From: Halobellus sp. LT62
Lineage (GTDB): Archaea; Halobacteriota; Halobacteria; Halobacteriales; Haloferacaceae
Length of the DNA: 64,000 nucleotides
Direction: 5' to 3'
Assembly (NCBI RefSeq): GCF_037031285.1
Contig: NZ_JAYEZO010000001.1
Span: forward strand, 1,550,001 to 1,614,000
Below, piece after piece: positions 34,912 to 44,415 of this stretch (positions within the stretch are counted from its first letter, which is position 1; every line of letters begins with the position of its first letter). A model generated the notes under the pieces. It worked only from the letters and a program-made list of their open reading frames with translations. It ran no database searches and was not told the origin of the DNA. The translations under genes and the position numbers were made by a program.

Positions 34912-35214
34912 TGTAGTTATGTACCGAATACGCGTCCCGCGGCTAGTAGGACGCCTCTACCTGATATTCCGATTTACTACTCATTGCGGTCGCCTGCTGC
35001 TTGCTGCCTGTCCACTGATTTAATATAGCATTATATGATTTATTAACAGACTCGCTTATGAGCGATGTTTGTGTGTTGTTTCGTTGTCTGCTCGGGACAA
35101 CGACGCACCACAAAAAATAAGTAATCATACAGAAATCTGCTAACACCCGAAATCAATGCGCTTGGAATCACCCGCTCACCGAGTTTCTTACCTTCTCCGG
35201 TGTCTTGACCCCAT
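34912..35214. other. A/T-rich divergent intergenic region before the recombinase
   Basis: 303 bp clearly richer in A/T than the rest of the window, with TTTAATATAGCATTATATGA (about 35018-35038) as a likely TATA region for the E1 operon. A 13-codon minus-strand frame, MSSKSEYQVEASY (34943-34984), lies 31 bases before the E1 alpha start and could be a leader peptide. Near the right end GTTTCTTA is suitably placed for the recombinase gene. Confidence 0.45.
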
Positions 35215-36480
35215 ATGACGCCGACCTACGCCCAATTCGACGATATCGAGGAGTTCAAGCGGTTCTATCACGTGGAGATCGCCCCGACGATCCGCGAAGA
35301 TCCAACAGTCGATGTCGATCCCGCGAGCGACACGCCGACGTACGCGTGGCTCAAATCGAACTACTCGGGATTCGTCGAGCGGCTTCGACGGGATTACGAC
35401 CTCTCTCCGGGCCAGTTTTACGATTCGGTCGGGATTCCCGCCGAACGGGACGGTGACGGGGACTGGGAGATCGCACACGACCCTACTATCCGTGCGCTCG
35501 AAGAGTACCTCGAAGAACTCGAACGCGACCGAGGACGGGCGGAGACGACGATCAACCCACGTCGTTCGCGACTGCGAACCTACGCGCGGACGTATCGTGC
35601 TGTCAACGGAACGGGTGATCTTCTGACGCCGCTCTCGGACGAGCGGGCCCGACCGGACGAGATCGCGCGCGTTCGCGACACCTTCCGCGTCCTCGACGAC
35701 GAACTCGGAACGCTCGCCTCGAAGAAGAAGTACGTCTCCGCGGTGCGGAACTGGTACACGTTTGTCGTCGAGATGGGACGCGGCATCTACAACCCCGCGG
35801 AGAACCTCCTGAACCGGTTCGGCTGGGACGAGGATCCGCAGTACGACCATCCAGCGCTCTCCCGCTCGGACCTCGAAGCGCTGCTCGACGTCGCCGACCC
35901 CGACGAGGGATTTCTGTTGCTCGCGCTCGCGGGGTGGGGGCTTCGGCCGGTCGAAGCCTGCGAACTGCACGTCGACCAGCTCGTCCTCGATCCCCCTCCG
36001 GACGCCGGGACCGTCCCGTATGTCGAATTCGCCGCCGGTGAGCGGAAGAACGCCCGCAGAACGCGAAACACGGTCGAAATCCTCGTCGGCGTCGCCGCGA
36101 CTGAACGGCGTATCGCGCTCCTCTCCGATCGAGAGGGTTGGACGGGCTATCTTCTCCCGGGCCAATCCAGCAGCAGACCGATGTCGACGGCGACCGCGAG
36201 ACGGTGGCTTCGTGATCTCGGCCGCCGCGCCGACGTTCAGATCGATGGTTCACACCCGTTACCGAAGATGGGACGACGAACGTGGTACCGGCTGTACCGG
36301 CGGCAGCGGCCCTCTATCGAGGCCGGAACGGCTGCCGTCGCGGCGTCGCAGGGCAGTCGTGATGCGGCGGTTTCCGAGCGCAACTACCTCGACGAGCGGA
36401 CCCGGCGGGAGGCCCGCGCGGAGGCGATGCGCGAGCTCGTCCGCGAAGAACTCGCTTCGGTCTTCGAGTCCCGACTCTGA
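35215..36480 (+). CDS. tyrosine recombinase / phage-type integrase
   Basis: Protein of 421 residues with an N-terminal SAM-like core-binding region (about 90-205) and a C-terminal catalytic domain. Candidate active-site residues are R244 in GWGLRPVE, K278 in GERKNARR, H347 and R354 in SHPLPKMGRR, and Y391 in ERNYLDERT. The H-x-x-R box is loosened, so activity is uncertain. It would cut and rejoin DNA at a specific site. It sits at the boundary between the intact catabolic island and the accessory region with many broken genes. No tRNA or obvious att repeat is next to it. Confidence 0.82.
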   Translation: MTPTYAQFDDIEEFKRFYHVEIAPTIREDPTVDVDPASDTPTYAWLKSNYSGFVERLRRDYDLSPGQFYDSVGIPAERDGDGDWEIAHDPTIRALEEYLEELERDRGRAETTINPRRSRLRTYARTYRAVNGTGDLLTPLSDERARPDEIARVRDTFRVLDDELGTLASKKKYVSAVRNWYTFVVEMGRGIYNPAENLLNRFGWDEDPQYDHPALSRSDLEALLDVADPDEGFLLLALAGWGLRPVEACELHVDQLVLDPPPDAGTVPYVEFAAGERKNARRTRNTVEILVGVAATERRIALLSDREGWTGYLLPGQSSSRPMSTATARRWLRDLGRRADVQIDGSHPLPKMGRRTWYRLYRRQRPSIEAGTAAVAASQGSRDAAVSERNYLDERTRREARAEAMRELVREELASVFESRL

Positions 36481-36562
36481 GAGATGTGACGCGGTGTATC
36501 GTTCAGATGCACTCGAGACGCCGGAGAAGTCATACGTCTCCCGGTTGTAGGCCCTCGAAAGT

Positions 36563-37096
36563 ATGCCACGCGAACGTGACACCGTCCGGCTCCCGCTCGA
36601 ACCGCTGCGGAAACAGGTAGCGGACGCAACCGGGAACGCCGCCTCGTTTCTCGACATCACCGACGTCGCGATCGATGAGACTGCGCTCGAAGTCACCTTC
36701 GAGATCCCCGACGCGGACGTCCCGGTCGTCGATGTGGTCGTCGAGGGACCGAACGCCCAGACAGACACGACGCCAGTGAGACTCGATCAACCGTCGGGAT
36801 TGAAAGTCTACGGCGAGTTGCTCCGGATCGAGTACGCCGGCCGCGACGCCGAAACGAACGAAATTCTCGTCTCCGTCGCGCGTCGCTCGAACGACGGCTG
36901 GCAGACGGTTCTGGGATGTGGACAGATGTGGGCGGTCGAAACGTCGCAAGGCAGCGATCCGGTCTCGGTAACGTGTCACGTGGAGACGCCCGAATCGGAG
37001 GTGAGCGATCCCGAGAACGAAGACGACCGGCCGGAAGCAGATCCATCAGTTGACGGGTCTTCCGGGGATTTTGACGGCTTTTTGACTGACAACTGA
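36563..37096 (+). CDS. conserved haloarchaeal protein of unknown function
   Basis: Acidic protein of 177 residues that I do not recognise as a named family. The first 130 residues look folded, with alternating strands (ALEVTFEIPDADVPVVDVVVEG) and one CGQMW. The last 40 residues are a disordered Asp/Glu/Ser tail. No signal peptide or membrane segment is seen. It lies 82 bp after the recombinase on the same strand. Codon use is typical of genuine genes here, so I regard it as real. Confidence 0.6.
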   Translation: MPRERDTVRLPLEPLRKQVADATGNAASFLDITDVAIDETALEVTFEIPDADVPVVDVVVEGPNAQTDTTPVRLDQPSGLKVYGELLRIEYAGRDAETNEILVSVARRSNDGWQTVLGCGQMWAVETSQGSDPVSVTCHVETPESEVSDPENEDDRPEADPSVDGSSGDFDGFLTDN

Positions 37097-37311
37097 ACCA
37101 CTCTCTCCGAGCGGTTTCTCCCACCTAATGAATTATATACTGCTATATCTTATCGGCGGCTAGGGAAATTGAGACTGCTGCTCTCAATGTAATGGCTCTA
37201 CTCCTCTCGTTGGAGACGATAGGTCCGGGCCATTAGTTGTCTTCGTCCGATCTCTGTACTTCATTCGGTGTCCTAATAGCCCGTTGAACGAGGTCGTCTC
37301 GTATTGATCGG

Positions 37312-37649
37312 ATGGTGACGCTCACGGTGGACGACAGCACGGGCTAGTACGCAGTCACAGGAACGGGCCACCACTCCATCCATCCCGGCTGGCTGAGTAG
37401 CGATATGTGGCGTGCACAAGTCGAACACGACGCCGATTCCTATCGAGTGATCACCTACGACTCGCGGACACGGTCGGATAGGACCGATCGTCGGCGCTAC
37501 TCGATCGACTCTTCGTCGACGACCTCGAAGGCCCGCTGGATCACCTCAAGATCGCTCGACCGATCCTGTGTGGCCCCTCGCTCGGCTCGGTGATCGTTCA
37601 GGAGAATCGGAACTGTGACGGGACGCGAGCAATCGACGCCCCGTTCTAG
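37312..37649 (+). pseudogene. alpha/beta hydrolase remnant with nonsense codon and frameshift
   Basis: Reading from the ATG at 37312 gives MVTLTVDDSTG, then TAG (37345-37347), then in the same frame HPGWLSSDMWRAQVEH and SYRVITYDSR, a clear alpha/beta hydrolase N-terminus. After YSID the homology moves to another frame through loss of about one base near 37510: LFVDDLEGPLDHLKIARPIL, then CGPSLGS, the nucleophile elbow. It ends at a stop at 37647-37649, with the C-terminal half, including the catalytic His, missing. Three lesions together make this a decayed gene. It is not the same subgroup as the intact hydrolase at 29092. Confidence 0.8.
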
Positions 37650-37655
37650 GAGTGA

Positions 37656-38621
37656 CTACTCTGGGTGCGTGTCCTCGTATGTTGACCCCACGCAGACAGT
37701 GAGCGACTGCGGATCCGCATATAACACGAGTTCGGTATGGGTGTTTAGTTCGCCATCGAGACTAAACGTGATCGGATCACTGCCGCGCCCTCGAATCTCT
37801 AGTTGGCTCGCCTGAACGTGGAGCACGTGTTCAGTATCGCGACCAAATACTCGCTGCGCGGTCGCTTCAGCTAGGATGTCACTCGCAGGCATCTGCTCGA
37901 TGAGGACGACATCGAAATGCCCGTCTTCGACGTTGGCTTGGCCGCCACGATTAACGAATTGCAGGACGTTCCCGACGAGGACACACAGCGTCTCTCCCGA
38001 CCAGGTCGTTTCCTCGCCGTTCGAGATAGCAGTGAGATCGATGTTGAGTCCCTCGAACGCTGTGAGTTCCTGTAGACCGGCGACGACGAATGCCAGCGAG
38101 CCGAACCGCTCTTTCAGGTCGCTTGACGCCGCCACGCTGACCTCGGCAGGGAATCCGGCAATACACGACACGACAAACGGTTCCCCTCCGGCGAACCCGA
38201 CATCGATTCGTCGTCGCTCACCGTGGTCAAGCAGGTCGAATCCCTCTTTGATGCTTGCTACCCCAATGTTGGTTGCAAAGATGTTCTCCGTTCCCGTCGG
38301 GATCACGCCGAGGGTTACCTTCCCGAGAGCAGATACCTCTACGAGGCCACGGACTACCTCGTGGAGCGTACCGTCGCCACCCGCGATAGCCAGTCGATCA
38401 ACGTCGTTCGCGGCAGCATCCTGCGCCAGTTGCACCGCGTGTTCTTCGTGCGTGGTTTCTTGGATCGTATAGTTCCGTTCATCTGCGAACTGGCGAACGT
38501 CGTCGGCGTGATCTTCCGTTCCGCTCGTCGGATTGAGGATAACCCACTGTTCGTTCTCGTCTGAGTGGGTTGACGCGGGGACGTTCTGGTCGTCGGGTGC
38601 TGGATTTCTATTGTCAGCCAT
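37656..38621 (-). CDS. diacylglycerol kinase-family lipid kinase (YegS/BmrU-like)
   Basis: Kinase of 321 residues. The nucleotide-binding motif GGDGTLHE is at 81-88, preceded by VILNPTSG (28-35) and followed by IPTGTENIFA. The family phosphorylates diacylglycerol, sphingoid or related lipids, and may therefore touch archaeal lipid metabolism. The ATG at 38621 overlaps the upstream DUF2270 gene by 8 bp (ATGGCTGA), which argues for coupled translation and for this start. The N-terminal 25 residues are a polar extension. Confidence 0.88.
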   Translation of the reverse strand: MADNRNPAPDDQNVPASTHSDENEQWVILNPTSGTEDHADDVRQFADERNYTIQETTHEEHAVQLAQDAAANDVDRLAIAGGDGTLHEVVRGLVEVSALGKVTLGVIPTGTENIFATNIGVASIKEGFDLLDHGERRRIDVGFAGGEPFVVSCIAGFPAEVSVAASSDLKERFGSLAFVVAGLQELTAFEGLNIDLTAISNGEETTWSGETLCVLVGNVLQFVNRGGQANVEDGHFDVVLIEQMPASDILAEATAQRVFGRDTEHVLHVQASQLEIRGRGSDPITFSLDGELNTHTELVLYADPQSLTVCVGSTYEDTHPE

Positions 38622-39336
38622 CGTCGTTCTCATTCCCTTTCCACGTCTCTGGATCGCCTTCACGAAACTCTCCTTTTGCATGCCGTTCCCGGGGCCACAG
38701 GGCAATTATAATGACAGCTATGTAATAGAGAGCAATGGCAGCTACGACGAGAGCTCCAGGGACGACGGCGATGGTGGCTGTCGTCAGTGGACTCTCGTTT
38801 GGCGCGAACGCCGTTATTCGGAACAGCCACGCGACGAGTAGAACAGCCAGCAGTGGAAGGTAAATTCGCCGAAGACGGTTTGCTGTGGCTTCCAATGTCG
38901 ATACTTTCAGCGTCGGTGTCCGATAATCCCGACTGAGTTTGCTCCGCCAATCCTCATGTTCAACCCCTACTGACGGATCAAGCGCGTCTGCAAGCAAGTT
39001 CTGCTGGAAGAGACGCACTCGTGAACGATATATGTCATAGTCACGATACCGTCGTGCTTCAATAAACAGGAAGAAAGAGAGAGCTAGAATACCGACGAGG
39101 ATGATATAATGTGGATTATCGGCACTGGAAAACGCCCACGTGAGAATCGCAGCCACAACCGTTACCCCCCATGTAGTCGTCTGATCGAGGCGTGACCGCC
39201 ATGTGGTCTCCCGGTCCAGTTCTCCGCGATAGGCATCACCCAATATCGAACTCATCTCCGTGCTGTGATCGGCGATCTCGCTGCCAAGTTTGGCTTCCTC
39301 TGCTCGTTCTGAGTCGCCTGGCGTTTCATCGGACAT
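38614..39336 (-). CDS. DUF2270 membrane protein
   Basis: Protein of 240 residues with four hydrophobic segments (two near 55-95 and two near 165-220) and the family pattern RRYRDYDIYRSRVRLFQQN followed by LLADALDP. The function of DUF2270 is unknown. The start at 39336 (MSDETPGDS) avoids a 62-residue N-terminal run without family character. It is cotranscribed with the lipid kinase through an 8-bp overlap, which suggests an envelope-related role. Confidence 0.85.
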   Translation of the reverse strand: MSDETPGDSERAEEAKLGSEIADHSTEMSSILGDAYRGELDRETTWRSRLDQTTTWGVTVVAAILTWAFSSADNPHYIILVGILALSFFLFIEARRYRDYDIYRSRVRLFQQNLLADALDPSVGVEHEDWRSKLSRDYRTPTLKVSTLEATANRLRRIYLPLLAVLLVAWLFRITAFAPNESPLTTATIAVVPGALVVAAIALYYIAVIIIALWPRERHAKGEFREGDPETWKGNENDDG

Positions 39337-39653
39337 ACAGAGAGGTACGGTACCAGCAGTGAAAGCACTTACACGGTCTGGCTCTCTGTAGATATAGAAT
39401 ATTCCGGCTTTGTTGAGATCCTCTCTAAGCCCAGCGAATCGCTGAGAGGCCAGATTCTCACCGAGTCCGCGAAAATTCGTGTGAGGTGCTGCTCTTCTGA
39501 ATATCAACTCTAGAGGGATCAACGGAGCCGAAAGAGACGATGACCAGATTGATCGAGTGAATTATTGACACAGATGGAGTCACCCGGTTACTCAAAAACG
39601 GGATGAGAGTGAATACGTCGCGAGTTAAAGTACTCAGGAGACGTAGGTGGGTT
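39337..39653. other. intergenic region with divergent promoters
   Basis: 317 bp between two divergent genes. GAGTTAAAGT at about 39622-39631 is a well-placed TATA box for the small DUF1328 gene. The stretch is relatively A/T-rich and shows no credible coding frame. I found no clear operator. Confidence 0.5.
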
Positions 39654-39872
39654 ATGATTGCATCACACGGGGTTCTGGATAGTGCGGTCTCAGTCCAAGC
39701 GGTGCCGTTGCAGTTCGGAGGTGGTTTCATTGAGCTTGCAGTCCTCTTCTTGATACTCGCGGTCGTCGCAGCAGTGCTCGGTGCTCGGGGGGTCGCTGGA
39801 CTCAGTATGGATATCGCAAAATGGCTCGTCATCATCTTCGTCATTCTCGCGATTGTCACGTTCATTCTGTAG
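39654..39872 (+). CDS. DUF1328 small membrane protein
   Basis: Protein of 72 residues with two hydrophobic helices; [20 protein letters not shown] and the following segment with [14 protein letters not shown] match DUF1328/UPF0391, whose function is unknown. The ATG at 39654 is selected because a TATA box lies near -27; an upstream ATG at 39603 would place the start before the promoter. Confidence 0.85.
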   Translation: MIASHGVLDSAVSVQAVPLQFGGGFIELAVLFLILAVVAAVLGARGVAGLSMDIAKWLVIIFVILAIVTFIL

Positions 39873-39914
39873 ACTCAGAATGATACCTGTCGAGTCAGTA
39901 CGGGGTAGCGGCCG

Positions 39915-40088
39915 ATGGTAGATGTCATGGGGCACCTCGCATTCGGATTGCTGTTCGCGCTCCCGGCGTGGTTCGTCTGGAGCGGCAGGACTAGCGTCGG
40001 GTTCCTCACGGTGATGGTGGTCGTACACGTTTCAATCGCGTATCTGACCACACCCGCCGACCACCGCCATCGACTGCTCCCACTATGA
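39915..40088 (+). CDS. small hydrophobic protein, possibly a gene fragment
   Basis: A 57-codon frame gives MVDVMGHLAFGLLFALPAWF and then TVMVVVHVSIAYL and a His-rich end. The GHLAFGLLFALP start recalls the N-terminus of membrane-bound metal-dependent hydrolases (YdjM type), but the rest of that family is absent. It could be a real two-helix protein or a fragment with an internal deletion. Confidence 0.4.
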   Translation: MVDVMGHLAFGLLFALPAWFVWSGRTSVGFLTVMVVVHVSIAYLTTPADHRHRLLPL

Positions 40089-40278
40089 GACCGACACCAA
40101 ACAGACACACACGGTACGGGCCGGAGTCATGGGGGCAAAGCATCCCTCGCCGATCGTCCAGTCACGCGAGCGGTCGAGTATCGGCGCGTGGGGAACGGCC
40201 GGGGGTCCGCTCGTCCTCAATCCGGTACAGGGAACTCCTGTCCTCCCCGGGAAGTCATCGGGCGGGGACACTAGGATC

Positions 40279-41442
40279 GTGACGGTACCGAACCGGAGCA
40301 GTACGTTCTGGTGGCTCTACGTGTCCGTCCTCGTGGGGGCCGCGCTGTTCATTGCCCACACGTTCATCGGCATACTCGTTCTGGGTGTGTCCGGGTACTA
40401 CGCTACCCGGCCGATCTCCAACCGCTTCGAGACGGTCACCGGATCAAAGTGGAGGGCAGCCGGGCTGACGGCGCTGACCGTGCTGATCCCGGTGCTGGTA
40501 CTCGCGCTTTACGCAGGGATACGGATCCTTCTGCAGGTCAAGCAGCAGTTCGACGAGAGCGTGTTCTCGCTGCTCGTCTCCCGGGTCCTCGGTCTCGACG
40601 TCGAAGAGTCGAGTCCGGCGGCGCTGCTCAGGAATCCGCCGTCGCTCGATCGACTGACTGACCTGCTGTCCGGGGAGGCCCTCCAGCAGGGACTACAGGT
40701 CCTCGACCTGGTCTCCGGAACGATCCTCCTGTTGTCCCTCGCCGTGACACTGTCGTATGCCCTGCTCGTATACGACGAGGCGCTCTCGAGCGCGTTCGCG
40801 AAGCTAGTCGGCGGTCGGGAAGAGACCGTGTTCGCGTACGCCCTCACCGTGGACACCGACCTCGAGTCGATCTTCTTCGGGAATCTCCTATTCGTCCTCT
40901 TTATGTCCGTGGTGGCGACGACGGCGTACACGATCACGAACCTCGTCGCACCGCCCGAGATGCAGATCCCGATGGCGTTCACGCTGGGAGTGCTCACGGG
41001 ACTCACCAGCCTCATCCCCATAGTCGTCAGCAAGGTAGTTTATATTCCGATCGTCGCGTACCTCGCCGTTCAGGCAGGAGGCCGGCAGTTTGTCTTCCTC
41101 GTCGCCCTCCCCGTCGTCTACTCCATCGTGCTCGATATCCTCCCGCAGTCGCTCGTCCAGCCCTATATCTCGGGTCGGCAATTGAACCCGATAGTCCTCC
41201 TCTTCGCCTACATTCTTGGTCCCATCCTGTTCGGGTGGTACGGGTTCTTCCTCTTGCCAATAATTTTCGTCCTAATGCTCGAGGTGATCCGGATCGCCCT
41301 TCCAGAACTCCTTCACGGCGAGCCCCTAGGACCGGAACCCGGACTCGCTGAAGAGACCGGTGCCGACGCGGAGGAAATGCAGGAAGACGATGCCGACACG
41401 GCTACGTCGGATACAGATGGAACGAGCACGACCCGGGGTTGA
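40279..41442 (+). CDS. AI-2E family transporter (copy 1)
   Basis: Membrane protein of 387 residues with about eight helices. Conserved blocks are GYYATRPI near the N-terminus, the VAPPEMQIPMAFTLGVLTGL and LIPIV region, VLDILPQSLVQPYISG and LGPILFGWYGFFLLPI. Family members export small molecules or move ions; the original AI-2 assignment does not transfer to haloarchaea. I favour the GTG at 40279, next to the first helix as in copy 2, but an ATG at 40129 with a 50-residue polar extension cannot be excluded. The acidic tail follows the last helix. Confidence 0.85.
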   Translation: MTVPNRSSTFWWLYVSVLVGAALFIAHTFIGILVLGVSGYYATRPISNRFETVTGSKWRAAGLTALTVLIPVLVLALYAGIRILLQVKQQFDESVFSLLVSRVLGLDVEESSPAALLRNPPSLDRLTDLLSGEALQQGLQVLDLVSGTILLLSLAVTLSYALLVYDEALSSAFAKLVGGREETVFAYALTVDTDLESIFFGNLLFVLFMSVVATTAYTITNLVAPPEMQIPMAFTLGVLTGLTSLIPIVVSKVVYIPIVAYLAVQAGGRQFVFLVALPVVYSIVLDILPQSLVQPYISGRQLNPIVLLFAYILGPILFGWYGFFLLPIIFVLMLEVIRIALPELLHGEPLGPEPGLAEETGADAEEMQEDDADTATSDTDGTSTTRG

Positions 41443-41996
41443 CCACGTATCCTAGGGTCGCCGTCGTGAGTTCACTCCGTGGGATGCTCGCTACGATGTC
41501 CGGAGTGTATTCCACTAGCAGGCCCCACAGTCGGATATCGTGGTGAGGTACGCGACTGTCCAAGGATCGGAGGCTCCGACGTCTATCGCGAGCGGAATTC
41601 ATCATCTCGCCCACCCGGAAGACGTGTCGCACCTAGCCTAGCGGAATTCGATACCACAGCGACTGCGAGGTCGTTGCCGTTGCGCCAGCGATGGGTGCCG
41701 GCGTACACGCGTTGGGGAGACCGATGTGGACTCGGAATTACCGCTGGTTCCTCCAGCGAGTCGAAAATATTAGCGGACCATACGAACACAATCGGATCGC
41801 ACAGGTGTACCGACATTCTGACAACTCCCGGCGAGCATCCTCCAGAACCTCGCACAGCTAAAGGAATCTCGATGCGACCCGCGTTGTTGGCTATTTTATC
41901 TGGTGCTCGGATACTGGCTCGCGACGTTCTGCCGAGAAGCTCTACAAGATCTTCCTCCCGCATCCGTCCCTTGTCGATACCGTGGACCCCGGAGTT
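41443..41996. other. intergenic region, 554 bp, no recognised feature
   Basis: Open frames on both strands lack acidic haloarchaeal composition and show no homology I can recognise. Given the number of decayed genes nearby, it may be degraded coding sequence, but I could not reconstruct one. Confidence 0.45.
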
Positions 41997-42626
41997 CTAA
42001 GAGCCGAACCGACGCCTGAAGAATCCCGCAAGCGGAACGAAGTACCTGGAGCCACCGACGGCCACGATCAGTCCGCCGACCGTGTTGAACACCATGTCTG
42101 TGACGATGTCGTCGACACCATAGACGACCAGCGGTGCCTCGATACCGAGTACCTGCGCTACCTGTCCGGACGAGAACTCGAGTAGTTCCCAGACGACGGA
42201 GACAGCGAGGACGAATACGACGATAAACACGGGCCGGAAGCTGGCCGGGACGTGAAGTTCCTCCGAGTGCTGTTCAAATCCGCGGAAGGTCGCGTATCCC
42301 AGCCCGGCGACTACAGTCGCTGAAACGGTGTGCGTCACGCTGTCGAACCAGGAGAACCACGAGTACGGCCCAAGCGAACCGACGCTATGGAGACCGATGG
42401 CGACGGTAATCCATAGGACCAGCGCGGGACTCATCGTGTAATCGTACTCCCGGCGGATCGCGGCCGGGATCAACGTAAGCGCCAGACCGAACGCCCCGTT
42501 GACTGCCATCCCCGGGCGTAGCGTGACTAGCCCGGCGAGGAAGACACCCGCCAGCACGAACTGCAGCAGCCGGGTCAGCAGGCGTTCTCTCCCCTCCGAG
42601 AGGCCGATAGACTCGGAGACTGTCAT
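41997..42626 (-). CDS. DUF2238/YjdF-like membrane protein
   Basis: Protein of 209 residues with about six membrane helices. Family features are WFDSVTHTVSATVVAGLGYA, VWELLEFSSG and YGVDDIVTDMVFNTVGG, where acidic residues lie in or near membrane segments. The function of the family is unknown. The ATG at 42626 overlaps the end of the upstream membrane gene by 4 bp, so the two are coupled. Confidence 0.8.
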   Translation of the reverse strand: MTVSESIGLSEGRERLLTRLLQFVLAGVFLAGLVTLRPGMAVNGAFGLALTLIPAAIRREYDYTMSPALVLWITVAIGLHSVGSLGPYSWFSWFDSVTHTVSATVVAGLGYATFRGFEQHSEELHVPASFRPVFIVVFVLAVSVVWELLEFSSGQVAQVLGIEAPLVVYGVDDIVTDMVFNTVGGLIVAVGGSRYFVPLAGFFRRRFGS

Positions 42627-43213
42627 GATGCCTCCTCCGGGACGACTGGTCGGTGACGTGAACCGACGTGTTCGATACGGTCGAAGTACCACATAAAGAG
42701 TTCACCCATAACCAGACTGACAATTATGGCGGTGACGAGGCCCCACTGAAGGTCGGCCTGTGAGTGAATAAACGAGGTGCCGAACCACTGGTCCGAATAG
42801 TAGCCGGCGATCGTCCACCACGACTGGAAAGCGATAGTCGTCATAACGGCGAACAGCACTGCAAAGCGGCGACTCATCTCCACGTCGGTGAACGAGTCGA
42901 ACTCGACGACAACCGCGAGCGCGACGGACGAGATGGCGACAAACCCGGTGACTTCCGGGGCGACGCCGAACGTCCGCGCGGTCACTCCGACGGCGACGAC
43001 CAACCCGAGTGGCCACGGGAGCATCACCCGCCAGTCCCGCCGTAGCACCGCCGGAACCACGAGGATTCCGGCAGCGACCAGTGCGAGCAAACCCCAGAGT
43101 AGCGGCGTCATAAGGAGGCTAACGGCGGCAATCAGGATCACGACACCGACGAATACCCACCCAAGCGTTGCGTTCGTTGTCACGTTTTGTGCGAGCGAGT
43201 GTGTGATAGGCAT
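42623..43213 (-). CDS. multi-pass membrane protein, probably related to DUF2238
   Basis: Protein of 196 residues with five or six helices. It has SSVALAVVVEFDSFTDVEMSR and MGELFMWYFDRIEHV, echoing the Asp- and Glu-containing segments of its downstream neighbour, so the pair may be paralogous halves of one membrane complex. No enzyme motif is seen. First gene of a two-gene operon. Confidence 0.7.
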   Translation of the reverse strand: MPITHSLAQNVTTNATLGWVFVGVVILIAAVSLLMTPLLWGLLALVAAGILVVPAVLRRDWRVMLPWPLGLVVAVGVTARTFGVAPEVTGFVAISSVALAVVVEFDSFTDVEMSRRFAVLFAVMTTIAFQSWWTIAGYYSDQWFGTSFIHSQADLQWGLVTAIIVSLVMGELFMWYFDRIEHVGSRHRPVVPEEAS

Positions 43214-43241
43214 TGGTAGCGGGGCCTTTTCTCACGTTCGA

Positions 43242-44240
43242 CTAGTTCAGCGAAAAGATTCCACCCGACGCGGTCAGCCGCGCGACGGTGGAGAGCCGGA
43301 GCATATAGGCGGTCAACACGAGGTAGGGCGCGATGGAGACCGTGAACGCCACCGCCACGAACGGCTGTAGCAGCGGGATGCCGAACATCAACCCGCTTGG
43401 GAGGACCTGCCCGTTGACCGCGATAATCATCGAGGCGTTGAACAGGATGGCAGGGAGCGCGATAATCAGCAGCACCTGGGACAGCTTCGATACCTCCTTG
43501 GTATAATACAGCGTTTTGAAGTACTCCTTCCCGATGGCGAACAGTTCGAACGCATCGATCAGGTCCTCGAAACGCTCGGCTGAGGTATCACGAGAGGAAA
43601 TAATCGTCCGGGATCCCTCGATATGTGAGCCGTAGTCGAATCCGAGTCCCTTCCAGAGGATGGCGAATTCGGCGCCGGACGTCTCATCGACTGCCCCGAG
43701 CTGGTCGGCGGCGTCCGAGACCAACCCCGAGTACTCGTCGATCTCGTCGACGAGTTTCTTATCGGCACCCTCCAACTCGTCCGCGAGCGCGTCCGCGCGG
43801 GTGCTGATGATCCTAGACATGACCTTGAGAAACGACCCGGGATCGGTCGGGTTCTCTCCGGGGACGGTCAATTCACTGAGGTCCCGGCGGAAGTTTATCG
43901 CGCCCTGAACGCGGTCCTCTTGATCGGTGACGGCACTCATGTCGTGTGAGAGCACGATCGAATTGATCGAGACGACGATGGAGACCAGGAGGATCATCCC
44001 GCTCAGGAATGTGTTGAGAATTGTCTGGATAGTAGAGGTGTCCATCAGCAGCGTCTGCATCTCGAAGGTCCACACCGTGGCGATACTCATGAAGGTCGCG
44101 AATACGAACGTAAGCAACGCTCCTGTCACTGCCAACCGGTCCCCCTCGAGCAAGAACCACCGCTTCAGGGCGAATCCGCTGCTCCGACTCGGGACCGGAA
44201 ACCAGTTTCTCCAACGGCTGAACCTCTTGGCGATACTCAT
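43242..44240 (-). CDS. four-helix membrane protein, paralogue 1 of 3
   Basis: Protein of 332 residues with two helices near 38-100, a long soluble central part and two helices near 250-320. The family pattern seen in all three copies is a hydrophobic stretch ending (I/L)xx(I/L)VLSxxx, then an FRxD-type block, PxDPxxFL and a C-terminal LxxAYMLRLxTVA. This copy reads SINSIVLSHD, NFRRDLSEL and PTDPGSFL. The function is unknown. Unlike the other two it has no DUF4177 gene next to it. The segment organisation suggests a sensor or channel, but nothing specific supports either. Confidence 0.72.
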   Translation of the reverse strand: MSIAKRFSRWRNWFPVPSRSSGFALKRWFLLEGDRLAVTGALLTFVFATFMSIATVWTFEMQTLLMDTSTIQTILNTFLSGMILLVSIVVSINSIVLSHDMSAVTDQEDRVQGAINFRRDLSELTVPGENPTDPGSFLKVMSRIISTRADALADELEGADKKLVDEIDEYSGLVSDAADQLGAVDETSGAEFAILWKGLGFDYGSHIEGSRTIISSRDTSAERFEDLIDAFELFAIGKEYFKTLYYTKEVSKLSQVLLIIALPAILFNASMIIAVNGQVLPSGLMFGIPLLQPFVAVAFTVSIAPYLVLTAYMLRLSTVARLTASGGIFSLN

Positions 44241-44415
44241 GACACCGGCCCCTGAGCGCTACGGCTGGGAGGACCGACCCGTGATCGATAATTCATACGA
44301 TAAGGTACGGTCCACAGCCGCAAAATCTTGCGGGTATGTACTAAGGATGGCTGCGTACGTGGTGGCGTCGCAGGTCACGCGCCGCACCTCCCGTTCACCC
44401 GGCGGTGTCGAAGGT

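Noticed and set aside
41479-42000. 173-codon plus-strand frame in the gap after AI-2E copy 1
   Set aside because: The composition is wrong for this proteome and no homology was recognised.
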